Shown here piece by piece: positions 9,048-16,834 of a stretch of 64,000 nucleotides of DNA. A program made the position numbers and the translations under genes. Location: the NCBI GenBank assembly GCA_964599915.1, contig CAZRHR010000002.1:14201-78200 (forward strand), in the 5' to 3' direction. The notes under the pieces are model-generated. The model did not search any database, had not been told where the DNA came from, and saw only the letters and a program-made list of their open reading frames with translations. Within the stretch, counting starts at the first letter, position 1. Every line of letters begins with the position of its first letter. The stretch comes from CAZRHR01 sp964599915 (lineage in GTDB: Bacteria > Bacteroidota > Bacteroidia > CAIKAF01).

Positions 9048-9206
9048 AATAAGGCGACAATCGAAATTTGGGGCTACGCCCACCCCTCCCCGTGGTCAAT
9101 CTATAGAAATAGTCCCACATCATTCGGATAGTAAACGTGTATAAACGATTAAAATTAATGGTGCTGAGATTTCAATTATTACTCAGAACCCATTTGATAA
9201 AATGCC
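9048..9206. repeat. 159-bp intergenic module A3
   Basis: Head as in A1, body as in A4: CGTGG replaces CGTAG in hairpin 1, and TCTATAGAAATAGTCCCACA replaces the A1 form. Exactly 159 bases. Confidence 0.9.
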
Positions 9207-9210
9207 GTGG

Positions 9211-9342
9211 TTGAGTTTACCGAAACGCGGCCGTTGAGTTTACCGAAACGTGGTCGTTGAGTCTATCGAAACGTGGTCGTTGAGTTTACCGAAACGCGGC
9301 CGTTGAGTCTGCCGAAACGTGGTCGTTGAGTCCATCGAAACG
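9211..9342. repeat. 23-bp repeat array 4 (6 units)
   Basis: Longest array: units start at 9211, 9234, 9257, 9280, 9303 and 9326, the last short. Centres are TTTAC, TTTAC, TCTAT, TTTAC, TCTGC and TCCAT. The array is preceded by GTGG rather than TTGG. Confidence 0.95.
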
Positions 9343-9490
9343 AATAAGGCGAAAACCAAAAATTGGGGCTACGCCCACCCCTCCCCGTGGTCAATCTATA
9401 GAAATAGTCCCACATCATTCGGATAGTAAACGTGTATAAACGATTAAAATTGATGGTGCTGAGATGTCAATAATTGCTCAGGAGCAATTT
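9343..9490. repeat. Module A4, truncated at its 3' end
   Basis: Collinear with the other modules for 148 bases, then it departs where A1-A3 read GATAAAATGCC. At that point the sequence runs directly into the KilA-N reading frame, so the missing 11 bases mark the junction between repeat and gene remnant. Confidence 0.85.
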
Positions 9491-9783
9491 TATTTCGCTT
9501 ACAGATATGACCAGAAGTCAAATGCAAGATGTGGTTATTATTAAATGGCTTAGCTTAAAAAGTACCATTGAATACCTTGGTGTATGGTAAGCCTCGTACA
9601 ACCCTGATTTTAATTACACCGAATCCGGTACAATTAGAAATGGAGTAGGCAGCAATACCTTTGATTTATTTGTTAAAAACAGGATAGATGCAACCAACGT
9701 CTATTGGTCTTTCTGCAAAAGCCGGCAGATATGGTGGAACCTACGGGCACAAAGACATTGCTTTCCATGTTGGAATGTGGATT
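9480..9783 (+). pseudogene. Broken KilA-N domain DNA-binding gene fragment
   Basis: Translation gives a clear but interrupted KilA-N domain. From 9483 one frame reads SNFISLTDM, then DVVIIKWLSLKSTIEYLGVW, a TAA stop at the position where the family has Glu, then YNPDFNYTESGTIRNGVGSN and later IDATN. About one base is shifted near 9700, after which the frame reads SIGLSAKAGRYGGTYGHKDI followed by AFHVGMWI up to 9783. This matches the KilA-N core (TIEFLGxWE, NPDFK, GRYGGTxAHKDIAFEFASWI). The N-terminus merges with module A4 and the C-terminus is lost, so the gene is dead. KilA-N is found in phage and mobile-island proteins as well as solitary Bacteroidota proteins. Confidence 0.85.
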
Positions 9784-9818
9784 CGTGTTATACTCCTTTT
9801 TCCCTAGCCACCAACCGC

Positions 9819-10904
9819 TTACAAAAACTTATCTCCCAAAGTCAGCTTGATGTCATTGAGATAGTTTTTTATCTCCTGCTCGTCCTGCTTGCGGCATACC
9901 AACAACATGTTTTCCGACTCTGCCACAATCATGTCGGAAAGGCCTTGAAGCACTACGAGGCGTTTACCTTGCAGGTGAATCATGCAATCTTTGGTATCAT
10001 AAACCAAAATGGGCTGTCCGGCAATGGCGTTTTGGTGCTCATCTTTGGGCAATTGTTCATATAAAGAACCCCAAGTGCCTAAGTCACTCCAGCCAAAGTC
10101 GGCCATAAGCATGGCCACATTGGTAGCTTTTTCCATGATTCCGTAATCTACGGAGATGTTGCGCACCATGGTGTATACCTGACGAAGTTTATCCTTGGCT
10201 TTAGGTGTTTCCCATACGGTTTCCATTTCCTGAAACAAGGCCGCTTCTTCGGGCAAATACTGCTGAAATGCCTGAATAAAATCGGATGCTTTCCAAATAA
10301 AATTTCCGGAATTCCAGAAGAATTCACCCGTACTTAAAAAAGTTTCTGCCAACTCACGGTTGGGTTTTTCGGTAAAGGTTTTCACCTTCCGCACTTTGGG
10401 ATGCTGAGGCACCGGCTTGGGTTCAAACTGTATGTACCCATATCCTGTGTCCGGCCTATGGGGCTTAACGCCCAAGGTCAGCAACATGGGTTGTTGGTTC
10501 ACAAAATCCAAACCTTCCTTTAAGATTTGGGCAAAGGCATCTTCTCGTAAAATAAGATGATCCGCCGCGGCCACGACCAAGCAAGCATTGGGATCGGAAT
10601 GATGAATGCGATAGGCGGCGAAGGCTGCACAGGGTGCCGTATTTTTACGTGCGGGCTCGGCTAAAATATGGGCTGAAGAAAGTTGAGGAAGCTGTTCGGC
10701 GACCAAATGAGCATAATCCTCGTTAGTAACCACCCAAATATTTTCTTCGGGGCAAACCATGGCCATGCGCCTATACGTGGCTTGCAGCAAGGTTTCGCCC
10801 GTTCCTAAAATATCCAGAAACTGCTTGGGCAAATCTTTCCGTGACATCGGCCAGAACCGACTTCCCACTCCACCGGCCATAATCACGGCATGATAATGTT
10901 GCAT
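9819..10904 (-). CDS. manC: Mannose-1-phosphate guanylyltransferase
   Basis: 361 residues from the ATG at 10904. The enzyme makes GDP-mannose from mannose 1-phosphate and GTP for surface polysaccharide and glycan synthesis. The nucleotidyltransferase signature AVIMAGGVGSRFWPMSR lies at residues 6-22, with KQFLDI after it; AADHLI (the metal-binding region), FTEKP and NSGNFIWKA are also as in the family. The isomerase half of bifunctional ManC/AlgA enzymes is absent. A longer in-frame start at 10955 is rejected because a near-perfect promoter (10925-10955) would lie inside it. Confidence 0.93.
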   Translation of the reverse strand: MQHYHAVIMAGGVGSRFWPMSRKDLPKQFLDILGTGETLLQATYRRMAMVCPEENIWVVTNEDYAHLVAEQLPQLSSAHILAEPARKNTAPCAAFAAYRIHHSDPNACLVVAAADHLILREDAFAQILKEGLDFVNQQPMLLTLGVKPHRPDTGYGYIQFEPKPVPQHPKVRKVKTFTEKPNRELAETFLSTGEFFWNSGNFIWKASDFIQAFQQYLPEEAALFQEMETVWETPKAKDKLRQVYTMVRNISVDYGIMEKATNVAMLMADFGWSDLGTWGSLYEQLPKDEHQNAIAGQPILVYDTKDCMIHLQGKRLVVLQGLSDMIVAESENMLLVCRKQDEQEIKNYLNDIKLTLGDKFL

Positions 10905-10924
10905 GGCAATCAGGTATTGAGGTA

Positions 10925-10955
10925 CAAACTTACATAACGCTACCACATTTCCCAA
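10925..10955 (-). promoter_or_regulatory. Promoter of manC
   Basis: On the minus strand a TTG -33 box (10953-10955) and TAAGTTTG, a perfect TAnnTTTG -7 box (10925-10932), are 20 bases apart. Transcription should start near 10918, giving a leader of about 15 bases before the ATG at 10904. Confidence 0.65.
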
Positions 10956-10985
10956 CCCGGTGTAAGGTTCTTATCTAAAGAAGGG

Positions 10986-11987
10986 TTAACAAGGCGTGAC
11001 CCAAATCTGGGAAGAGACCAAAAATAGGCCTCCCGTTTTCATTTCTTCCATAAGCACGCGGGTTCTTCTTTTCTCTCGCTTTTTATACACTTTATCTTTA
11101 TACATAAAGTGACTTCCTACGGGTAAAAGTTCCAAACACTGCATTCCCGTCGGCCCTGTGATGGGTACAGATTCACTTTGGGCCAATGGGGTAACTTTTA
11201 GCGTCGGCGTAATTAAAAATACTTTTCCTGTGGCGGGTTCTGCGCAGGATACTTTGGCTTGGTGCATACCGGCCCTCACCATAATGCGACCATCCGGAAG
11301 CCTAAATGCGGCGCCTTGAGGGAGTTCGCCAATGGCCAAAGGGCCTTGCGTTTGTTCTGCAGGAAAGGCATTGGGGGCTTGGGCTGGCGTGGCCTCCATG
11401 ATGGCCGGCACCAAAAAAACCTTACCCGATGGATGAGCAATACATTCAAAACGTGTGCGGCGACGGCGTCCCCGTTGAAACAATCGACCATCTTTCAAAG
11501 TAAACCACTGTCCTTCATTTACTTCTTCCACCAAAAGTCCGGGTTGCGCATTGAATTGGCGCAAGGCACGATACAATTCCGGGTCGGCGCAAGTAGAGGC
11601 GCCCGGAGCAGTCACATGCGTCACCACTGCCATGGCCAAATCGTCTGGAAAAATGTTTTGCTCCAACCAATGGGCTAAAAGTCTTGCATACACAGCCTTC
11701 CATTCGCCGCCATGGGGCAAAACCTTGTTTTGGTATTTTTCCCAAACAAATAAATGGGCCATTTCGTGGGTAAGTGTCACCAAAAAGGCAAATGGATTTA
11801 GGTCAGCATTAATGGAAATTTCATGCTTTCCGCTCAACTGTGGGGGGCGATAATCTCCCAACTTGGTCTTCCGGGATTTGGCAATTTTCAAACGAACACG
11901 ATGGGTCACCAACCAGTCGGTCACTACCGGAATGGCTTGTTCCGGAATATAATGTGCCAATTTGCGGGCCAATTCGTCTTTGGTCAT
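10986..11987 (-). CDS. SprT-like zinc metallopeptidase with three C-terminal repeats
   Basis: 333 residues. Residues 1-125 form a SprT-like domain with the zinc motif HEMAH (74-78) and a probable third ligand His92 in PHGGEWK. Bacterial SprT proteins are poorly characterised; eukaryotic relatives (Spartan) cut DNA-protein crosslinks. The usual C-terminal zinc ribbon is not seen. Instead there are three related units of about 50 residues at roughly 153-201, 218-267 and 285-332, each with G-x-x-F near the start, usually a basic stretch such as RRRTR, then S/T-G-(K/G)-(V/L)-F-L and V-T-P at the end. The basic repeats could bind nucleic acid; that is inference. No signal peptide. Confidence 0.85.
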   Translation of the reverse strand: MTKDELARKLAHYIPEQAIPVVTDWLVTHRVRLKIAKSRKTKLGDYRPPQLSGKHEISINADLNPFAFLVTLTHEMAHLFVWEKYQNKVLPHGGEWKAVYARLLAHWLEQNIFPDDLAMAVVTHVTAPGASTCADPELYRALRQFNAQPGLLVEEVNEGQWFTLKDGRLFQRGRRRRTRFECIAHPSGKVFLVPAIMEATPAQAPNAFPAEQTQGPLAIGELPQGAAFRLPDGRIMVRAGMHQAKVSCAEPATGKVFLITPTLKVTPLAQSESVPITGPTGMQCLELLPVGSHFMYKDKVYKKREKRRTRVLMEEMKTGGLFLVSSQIWVTPC

Positions 11988-12090
11988 GAAAAAAGGAAGG
12001 CAGTTTTAAGCCGTGAAAAATACTAAAAAGGAAGGCGCGGCTAAAAGAAAACGCTAAAAAAAGAGTTGTAACTTGTAACAAACTTCTCCG

Positions 12091-13437
12091 ATGCCAAGAA
12101 CCAAGAAAAGCGCTCCGGCAACCCCAAAAATCTTTGTGCTGGACACCTCCGTCATCCTTTACAACCACACCGCTTTAACCAGTTTCGATGCCCATGACGT
12201 GGTGATTCCCATTCCCGTCCTTGAAGAACTGGACCATTTCAAAAAAGGAAATGACATCATTAATTTCGAAGCTAGGGCCTTTATCCGTACGCTAGATAAT
12301 TACTCCGAAGGGCGCCCTTTAACCGATTGGATTCCGCTGAACGGCAAAGACAAAGGGCAATTTAAGGTGGCACTTGACGGTGAAACCACCCCCGATGCCT
12401 GTCAAGTTTTTGGAGAAGACAAACCGGATCACCGGATTTTAAATGCTGCGCTTCGACTGCGCAGTGAACATCCTGAGCGTAAAGTAGTTCTGGTTTCTAA
12501 AGATGTAAACCTTCGCATCAAAGCGCGGGCATTGGATTTACAGGCCGAAGATTTTGAAACAGGTAAAATTAAACATGTCGATACCCTATACGATGGTAAG
12601 ACAACGGTAGAAGGCGTTTCCGCCGTGCTCATTGAACAAATTTACCAAGAAGGGTTTGCAGGTTGGAAGGAACTGTTTAAAGAAGAGCCCATTCCACACC
12701 ATTATTTTATTTTAAAGAACAGCAAATCCTCCGTCCTTTGCTATTACAATCCTTTGAGCGGTTTGTTGGAACGGGTAGAAAAAACATCGGCCTTTCAGAT
12801 CAAGCCACGAAATGCGGAACAGGTGTTCGCCCTGCATGCCTTGATGAACCCTGAGGTACAATTGGTGACCATTCAAGGCGTGGCAGGTACTGGAAAAACC
12901 TTATTGGCCCTAGCAGCGGCCTTGGAACAGCGACGGAATTTCCGCCAAATCTATTTGGCCCGTCCCATTGTTCCCCTCAGCAACAAAGACCTTGGCTATT
13001 TACCCGGAGACATAAAATCCAAGCTCAATCCCTACATGGAGCCGCTTTTCGATAACCTCAAATTCATACAATCCGGCTTCGAGGAAAAGGAAAAAGATGG
13101 AAAGAAAATCTCAGAAATGCTGGAAAATGAAAAATTGGTCATCACGCCACTCGCCTATATCCGAGGCAGAAGTTTGTCCCATATCTTTTTTATTGTGGAT
13201 GAAGCCCAAAACCTCACCCCGCATGAAGTAAAAACCATCATTACACGTGCAGGAGAAGGCACCAAAATCATATTTTGTGGTGACATTTACCAAATTGATA
13301 CGCCTTATTTAGACGCCCAATCCAATGGACTTTCCTACCTCATTGATAAAATGCACCGCCATCCCATCCACGCACATATCACACTGGAAAAGGGCGAACG
13401 CAGCGAACTTGCCAATGTAGCCAATCAACTCCTGTAA
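12091..13437 (+). CDS. PIN domain-PhoH family ATPase
   Basis: 448 residues. An N-terminal PIN nuclease domain (about 12-150) begins IFVLDTSVILYN and has further acidic residues (EELDHFKK, DHRIL, SKDVNLRIKA) expected for metal binding. A PhoH ATPase domain follows from about residue 240, with Walker A GVAGTGKT near 263-270 and Walker B IFFIVDEAQN. PIN-PhoH proteins of the YlaK/PhoH2 type are reported to unwind and cut RNA. It is divergent from the SprT gene, about 100 bases apart. Full length for the family. Confidence 0.93.
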   Translation: MPRTKKSAPATPKIFVLDTSVILYNHTALTSFDAHDVVIPIPVLEELDHFKKGNDIINFEARAFIRTLDNYSEGRPLTDWIPLNGKDKGQFKVALDGETTPDACQVFGEDKPDHRILNAALRLRSEHPERKVVLVSKDVNLRIKARALDLQAEDFETGKIKHVDTLYDGKTTVEGVSAVLIEQIYQEGFAGWKELFKEEPIPHHYFILKNSKSSVLCYYNPLSGLLERVEKTSAFQIKPRNAEQVFALHALMNPEVQLVTIQGVAGTGKTLLALAAALEQRRNFRQIYLARPIVPLSNKDLGYLPGDIKSKLNPYMEPLFDNLKFIQSGFEEKEKDGKKISEMLENEKLVITPLAYIRGRSLSHIFFIVDEAQNLTPHEVKTIITRAGEGTKIIFCGDIYQIDTPYLDAQSNGLSYLIDKMHRHPIHAHITLEKGERSELANVANQLL

Positions 13438-13491
13438 AATGGAAAAACTGCCAAACTTGGAGATTCCATTCATAATCCGGTATTTTGCGAT

Positions 13492-14280
13492 ATGATACGT
13501 TGGTTCACGCTGCTCTTTTTCGCAGCCTTTTCGCTTGGAAAGGCACAGAATTTTTCCGAAAAATTTCAATCCTACCTTCAGGTCAGGGATACCCTTCGGA
13601 TGGATACGTTGCTACACCAATGGCGAAAAGAAAGTCCTGAAGACCCAGAACGGTTTGTTTGCGCATTTAACTATCAGATGCACATGGCTTTTGTCCATTG
13701 GGAAAAGCGAAAAGACAGCCTTGTCATGTTTAAAGCATTGCCTACTTTAGACAGTGGTTTACAGCGCTTTCCAAGAAGATTAGACATGTATCTTGGAAAG
13801 GCTTATGTGTACCAGCAAATGCATTTAACCGAGCCCTTTTTACAGACTTGCCAAAGTCTGTTGGAACAGGGAAAAGCATCCAAACAAGGCTGGCAATGGA
13901 ACCATGGTCAGCCCGTAAGCCACGCAGAAGACATCATCACCCAAGCCTTCCATGAATACATGGACCAAACCGATGAAAGAACACTGCAACTAAAAATCGG
14001 AGAACTTCTTTTAAAATATTATCCAAATCATCCGCCCACCACCATTCGCGTTGCAGAGCTGCATTTTCAGGTAAAAAGTTGGGATATCGGCATTAAGCTG
14101 CTGGAAAAAGCCAGAAAAGCGCATCCGGGCCATCCTGAAATTGCCTTGCGGTTAGGCATCGCGTATGCAGAAACAGGAAAATTAAAAGAAGCTGAAAAAA
14201 TGTTCAACATGGCCATAGAATATGGATTTGGCCCTACGGCGGACGAAGCGGCAGAACGCCTCAAAAGCCTACGCCCGTGA
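13492..14280 (+). CDS. Secreted TPR-repeat protein
   Basis: 262 residues. The first 19 residues form a signal peptide ending GKAQ, so it is probably periplasmic. The remainder is helical, with TPR-like repeats clearest at about 180-255 (HPEIALRLGIAYAETGKLKE followed by an AEKMF helix). TPR proteins hold partner proteins together; no enzyme motif is seen and the partner is unknown. It follows phoH by 54 bases; a TATTTTGC box at 13481 is one base short of the promoter consensus. Confidence 0.85.
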   Translation: MIRWFTLLFFAAFSLGKAQNFSEKFQSYLQVRDTLRMDTLLHQWRKESPEDPERFVCAFNYQMHMAFVHWEKRKDSLVMFKALPTLDSGLQRFPRRLDMYLGKAYVYQQMHLTEPFLQTCQSLLEQGKASKQGWQWNHGQPVSHAEDIITQAFHEYMDQTDERTLQLKIGELLLKYYPNHPPTTIRVAELHFQVKSWDIGIKLLEKARKAHPGHPEIALRLGIAYAETGKLKEAEKMFNMAIEYGFGPTADEAAERLKSLRP

Positions 14281-14325
14281 ACAAAATGAGGATTTAACTT
14301 TTTACATCACGGGGGAAAATTCGCC

Positions 14326-15321
14326 ATGGAAGAGAGAAAAAAAGATCACATTTTACTGGCTTTCGAGTCGCAAACGGAAAAACCGAATCCGAGATTTTTA
14401 TATGAACCCTTATTTGGTGTTCATCCTACCGGAAAGGGATTGCCTCCCCTTCCCTTCCTTGGCAAAGAAATGAAGGCTCCCATTTGGATTTCCAGCATGA
14501 CCGGTGGGACGGCCATGGCGCGCACCATCAATGAAAATTTGGCACGTGCCTGCGCTGAATTTGGTTTAGGCATGGGCTTAGGTTCTTGCCGACCCTTATT
14601 GGAAAGCAACGTAAGATTTGAAGATTTCAACCTTCGTCCCATTTTAGGAAAAGATCGGCCCTTTTTTGCCAACTTGGGTGTGGCTCAAGTGGCCGAATTG
14701 GCCCGCAAAGGTCAGCTCCAAAAAATCACGGATATGGTAGGAAAATTAGAGGCAGATGGCCTCATTTTTCACATCAATCCGCTCCAAGAATGGCTGCAAC
14801 CGGAAGGCGATGTTTTCATAGAATCCGCTGCAGATACCTTAGATAAGCTATTGGCGCACGCTCAATTTCCTGTGATTGTAAAGGAAGTTGGTCAAGGCAT
14901 GGGGCCAAAAAGTTTGGCACATCTGCTTCAATTACCTTTGGCAGCCATAGATTTTGGCGCGTTTGGAGGAACCAATTTTTCAAAATTAGAATGGCTCCGG
15001 GCGCAAGACCATGAAAAGTATCATCAAAGTCCTTTTGTACACGTAGGTCACACTGCTCCGGACATGTTGGGTTTTGTGAAAGATTGTTTGGAACAAACGG
15101 GTGGTAAAACCAAGGTGCCCCACCTAATTATTTCTGGCGGAGTGAAGGATTTTCTGGAAGGTTGGGCACTTATCCAACAGGCGCCGCTTCCGGCAGTGTA
15201 TGGTCAGGCTTCTGCCTTTTTGGAGTATGCGCGAGGGGAGTATCTACATTTGTCACGCTTTGTAAAAAGCCAAGTGGATGGATTGGAAATGGCGTATCGG
15301 TTTATGCGACTAAAAGAATAA
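14326..15321 (+). CDS. fni: Isopentenyl-diphosphate delta-isomerase, type 2 (FMN)
   Basis: 331 residues. It interconverts isopentenyl and dimethylallyl diphosphate for isoprenoids such as undecaprenyl phosphate and menaquinone, using FMN and NADPH. The N-terminus ERKKDHILLA and the WISSMTGGTA segment are family hallmarks. QGMGPKSLAHLL, DFGAFGGTNF and LIISGGVKDF give the TIM-barrel phosphate and flavin-binding strands. Length is at the short end of normal. The 3' end faces the convergent aldehyde dehydrogenase gene with a 53-base gap and no obvious terminator. Confidence 0.88.
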   Translation: MEERKKDHILLAFESQTEKPNPRFLYEPLFGVHPTGKGLPPLPFLGKEMKAPIWISSMTGGTAMARTINENLARACAEFGLGMGLGSCRPLLESNVRFEDFNLRPILGKDRPFFANLGVAQVAELARKGQLQKITDMVGKLEADGLIFHINPLQEWLQPEGDVFIESAADTLDKLLAHAQFPVIVKEVGQGMGPKSLAHLLQLPLAAIDFGAFGGTNFSKLEWLRAQDHEKYHQSPFVHVGHTAPDMLGFVKDCLEQTGGKTKVPHLIISGGVKDFLEGWALIQQAPLPAVYGQASAFLEYARGEYLHLSRFVKSQVDGLEMAYRFMRLKE

Positions 15322-15374
15322 TCATTCTTTTTCAGCAACATGCCATGCCAACCCAGCGGAAAAGCTATGTAAAA

Positions 15375-16823
15375 TCAACGAGGCTTTCCCGGTTCAAGGT
15401 CTAAGCAAATATTCTTGGGTTCTGTAAAGAAACGTAAAGCTTCCCAACCGCCTTCCCGGCCTACGCCACTTGATTTCATACCTCCAAAAGGCGTACGCAG
15501 ATCGCGTACCATCCAGCAATTCACCCAAACAATGCCACATTTCACGGCGGCGGCCACACGATGAGCCCGAGATACATCGTTGGTCCAAACTTGTGCCGCC
15601 AAACCATAGGTGCTCATGTTGGCCAAGGTTACCGCTTCTTCCTCTGTGGAAAAAGGCGTAAGGGTGACCACCGGCCCGAAAATTTCCTCCTGATTGGTTC
15701 GGCAATTCATAGGCAATCCTTCAATGACCGTTGGAGCAAAGTAAAATCCACCACCATGGGCAACCGGATGGCCGCCACATAAAACGCTTCCCCCTTCCTC
15801 TTGCGCTAACTTCACATAAGCAGCCACTTTCTGCTGATGGTCTTTGGACACCAATGCCCCCATAAACGCCTCCGGGTCTGTGGGTGGTAATACTTTAATG
15901 GCTTTTACTTTGGCTACAAAATCCGCTTTAAATTTCTCAAAAATGGAGGCATGCACGAGTATGCGACTTCCACATAAGCAAATTTGACCTTGGTTGGTGA
16001 AAGCGCTACGAACCGTGGTATGTAAAGCCGCTTCATACGGCGCATCGTCAAAGATGAGGTTGGGATTTTTTCCTCCCAATTCCAATGACAACTTTTTAAA
16101 CATGGGCGCCGCTGTCGCTGCAATTTGCTTTCCTGTGGACGTTCCTCCGGTGAAACTAATGGCAGGGATGTCCGGATGAGAGACCATGGCCGCACCTACA
16201 CCAGCGCCTTCACCATGGACAATGTTCAACACCCCTTTGGGGAATTGAATGTCATCGCAAATCTTTGCCAGCAAAAAAGCGGTGTAAGGTGTCACTTCAG
16301 AAGGCTTGGCCACCACCGTGTTTCCAGCCGCAAGGGCAGGCGCAATTTTCCAGGTAAACAGATACAAGGGTAAATTCCATGGAGAAATACAACCCACCAC
16401 TCCGAGGGGTTCGCGACGCGTGTAATTGATAAACCGATCGCCTTGCAAATGGGCCTGGCTTTCAAAATGCACGATGGCGGTGGCAAAGAATTGAAAATTG
16501 GCTGCAGCCCTTGGAATATCCACAGAACGCGTCAGCCAAAGCGGCTTGCCGGTATCTAGCATTTCGGCCTGAGCCAACTCCTCCAATCGGGCTTCAATGG
16601 CTTCGGCCAACTTGGTTAACCATTTTCCCCGTGCCTCGGCAGACAAACCCGACCAACCCGGTAAAGCCGTTTTGGCAGCTTGTACGGCGGCCGACACCTC
16701 CTCTGCTCCACCATTGGCCAAGGTCGCCAAGGTTTCTCCGGTGGCAGGATTGGTCACAGGTAGAGTTTTACCTGAAACAGAAGGGGTAAATTCACCGCCG
16801 ATATAATGAAGTAAGTCAATCAT
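15375..16823 (-). CDS. Aldehyde dehydrogenase, ALDH8-like
   Basis: 482 residues from the ATG at 16823; a TTG two codons upstream is less likely. The enzyme oxidises an aldehyde to an acid with NAD(P). Visible motifs are ISPWNLPLYLFTWKIAPALA, GGTSTGKQIA, the general base Glu in LELGGKNPNLIF, and the catalytic Cys in NQGQICLCGSR. The NQG-x-ICLC-x-SR string and the VWVNCWMVRDLRTPFGGMKS segment near the end are close to ALDH8 enzymes that oxidise 2-aminomuconic semialdehyde in tryptophan breakdown, but no other genes of that pathway are nearby. It lies 11 bases after a COG0523 GTPase gene, in one operon. Confidence 0.9.
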   Translation of the reverse strand: MIDLLHYIGGEFTPSVSGKTLPVTNPATGETLATLANGGAEEVSAAVQAAKTALPGWSGLSAEARGKWLTKLAEAIEARLEELAQAEMLDTGKPLWLTRSVDIPRAAANFQFFATAIVHFESQAHLQGDRFINYTRREPLGVVGCISPWNLPLYLFTWKIAPALAAGNTVVAKPSEVTPYTAFLLAKICDDIQFPKGVLNIVHGEGAGVGAAMVSHPDIPAISFTGGTSTGKQIAATAAPMFKKLSLELGGKNPNLIFDDAPYEAALHTTVRSAFTNQGQICLCGSRILVHASIFEKFKADFVAKVKAIKVLPPTDPEAFMGALVSKDHQQKVAAYVKLAQEEGGSVLCGGHPVAHGGGFYFAPTVIEGLPMNCRTNQEEIFGPVVTLTPFSTEEEAVTLANMSTYGLAAQVWTNDVSRAHRVAAAVKCGIVWVNCWMVRDLRTPFGGMKSSGVGREGGWEALRFFTEPKNICLDLEPGKPR

Positions 16824-16834
16824 GGCCAAAGCAT

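Noticed and set aside
8556..9342. CRISPR array
   Set aside because: The 23-bp units are directly adjacent without spacers, the longer modules are themselves repeated, and no cas genes are present.
8535..9818. Insertion sequence
   Set aside because: No transposase frame, terminal inverted repeats or target duplication was seen; the only coding trace is the KilA-N remnant.
9777..10064. Open frame of 95 codons on the plus strand
   Set aside because: It is antisense to the conserved manC gene and has no family likeness; its first codons belong to spacer after the KilA-N remnant.
10905..10955. N-terminal extension of ManC
   Set aside because: The promoter at 10925-10955 lies inside it, and the family motif begins directly after the later ATG.
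11259..11678. 139-codon open frame antisense to the SprT gene
   Set aside because: A shadow of a well supported gene with HEMAH motif and internal repeats.
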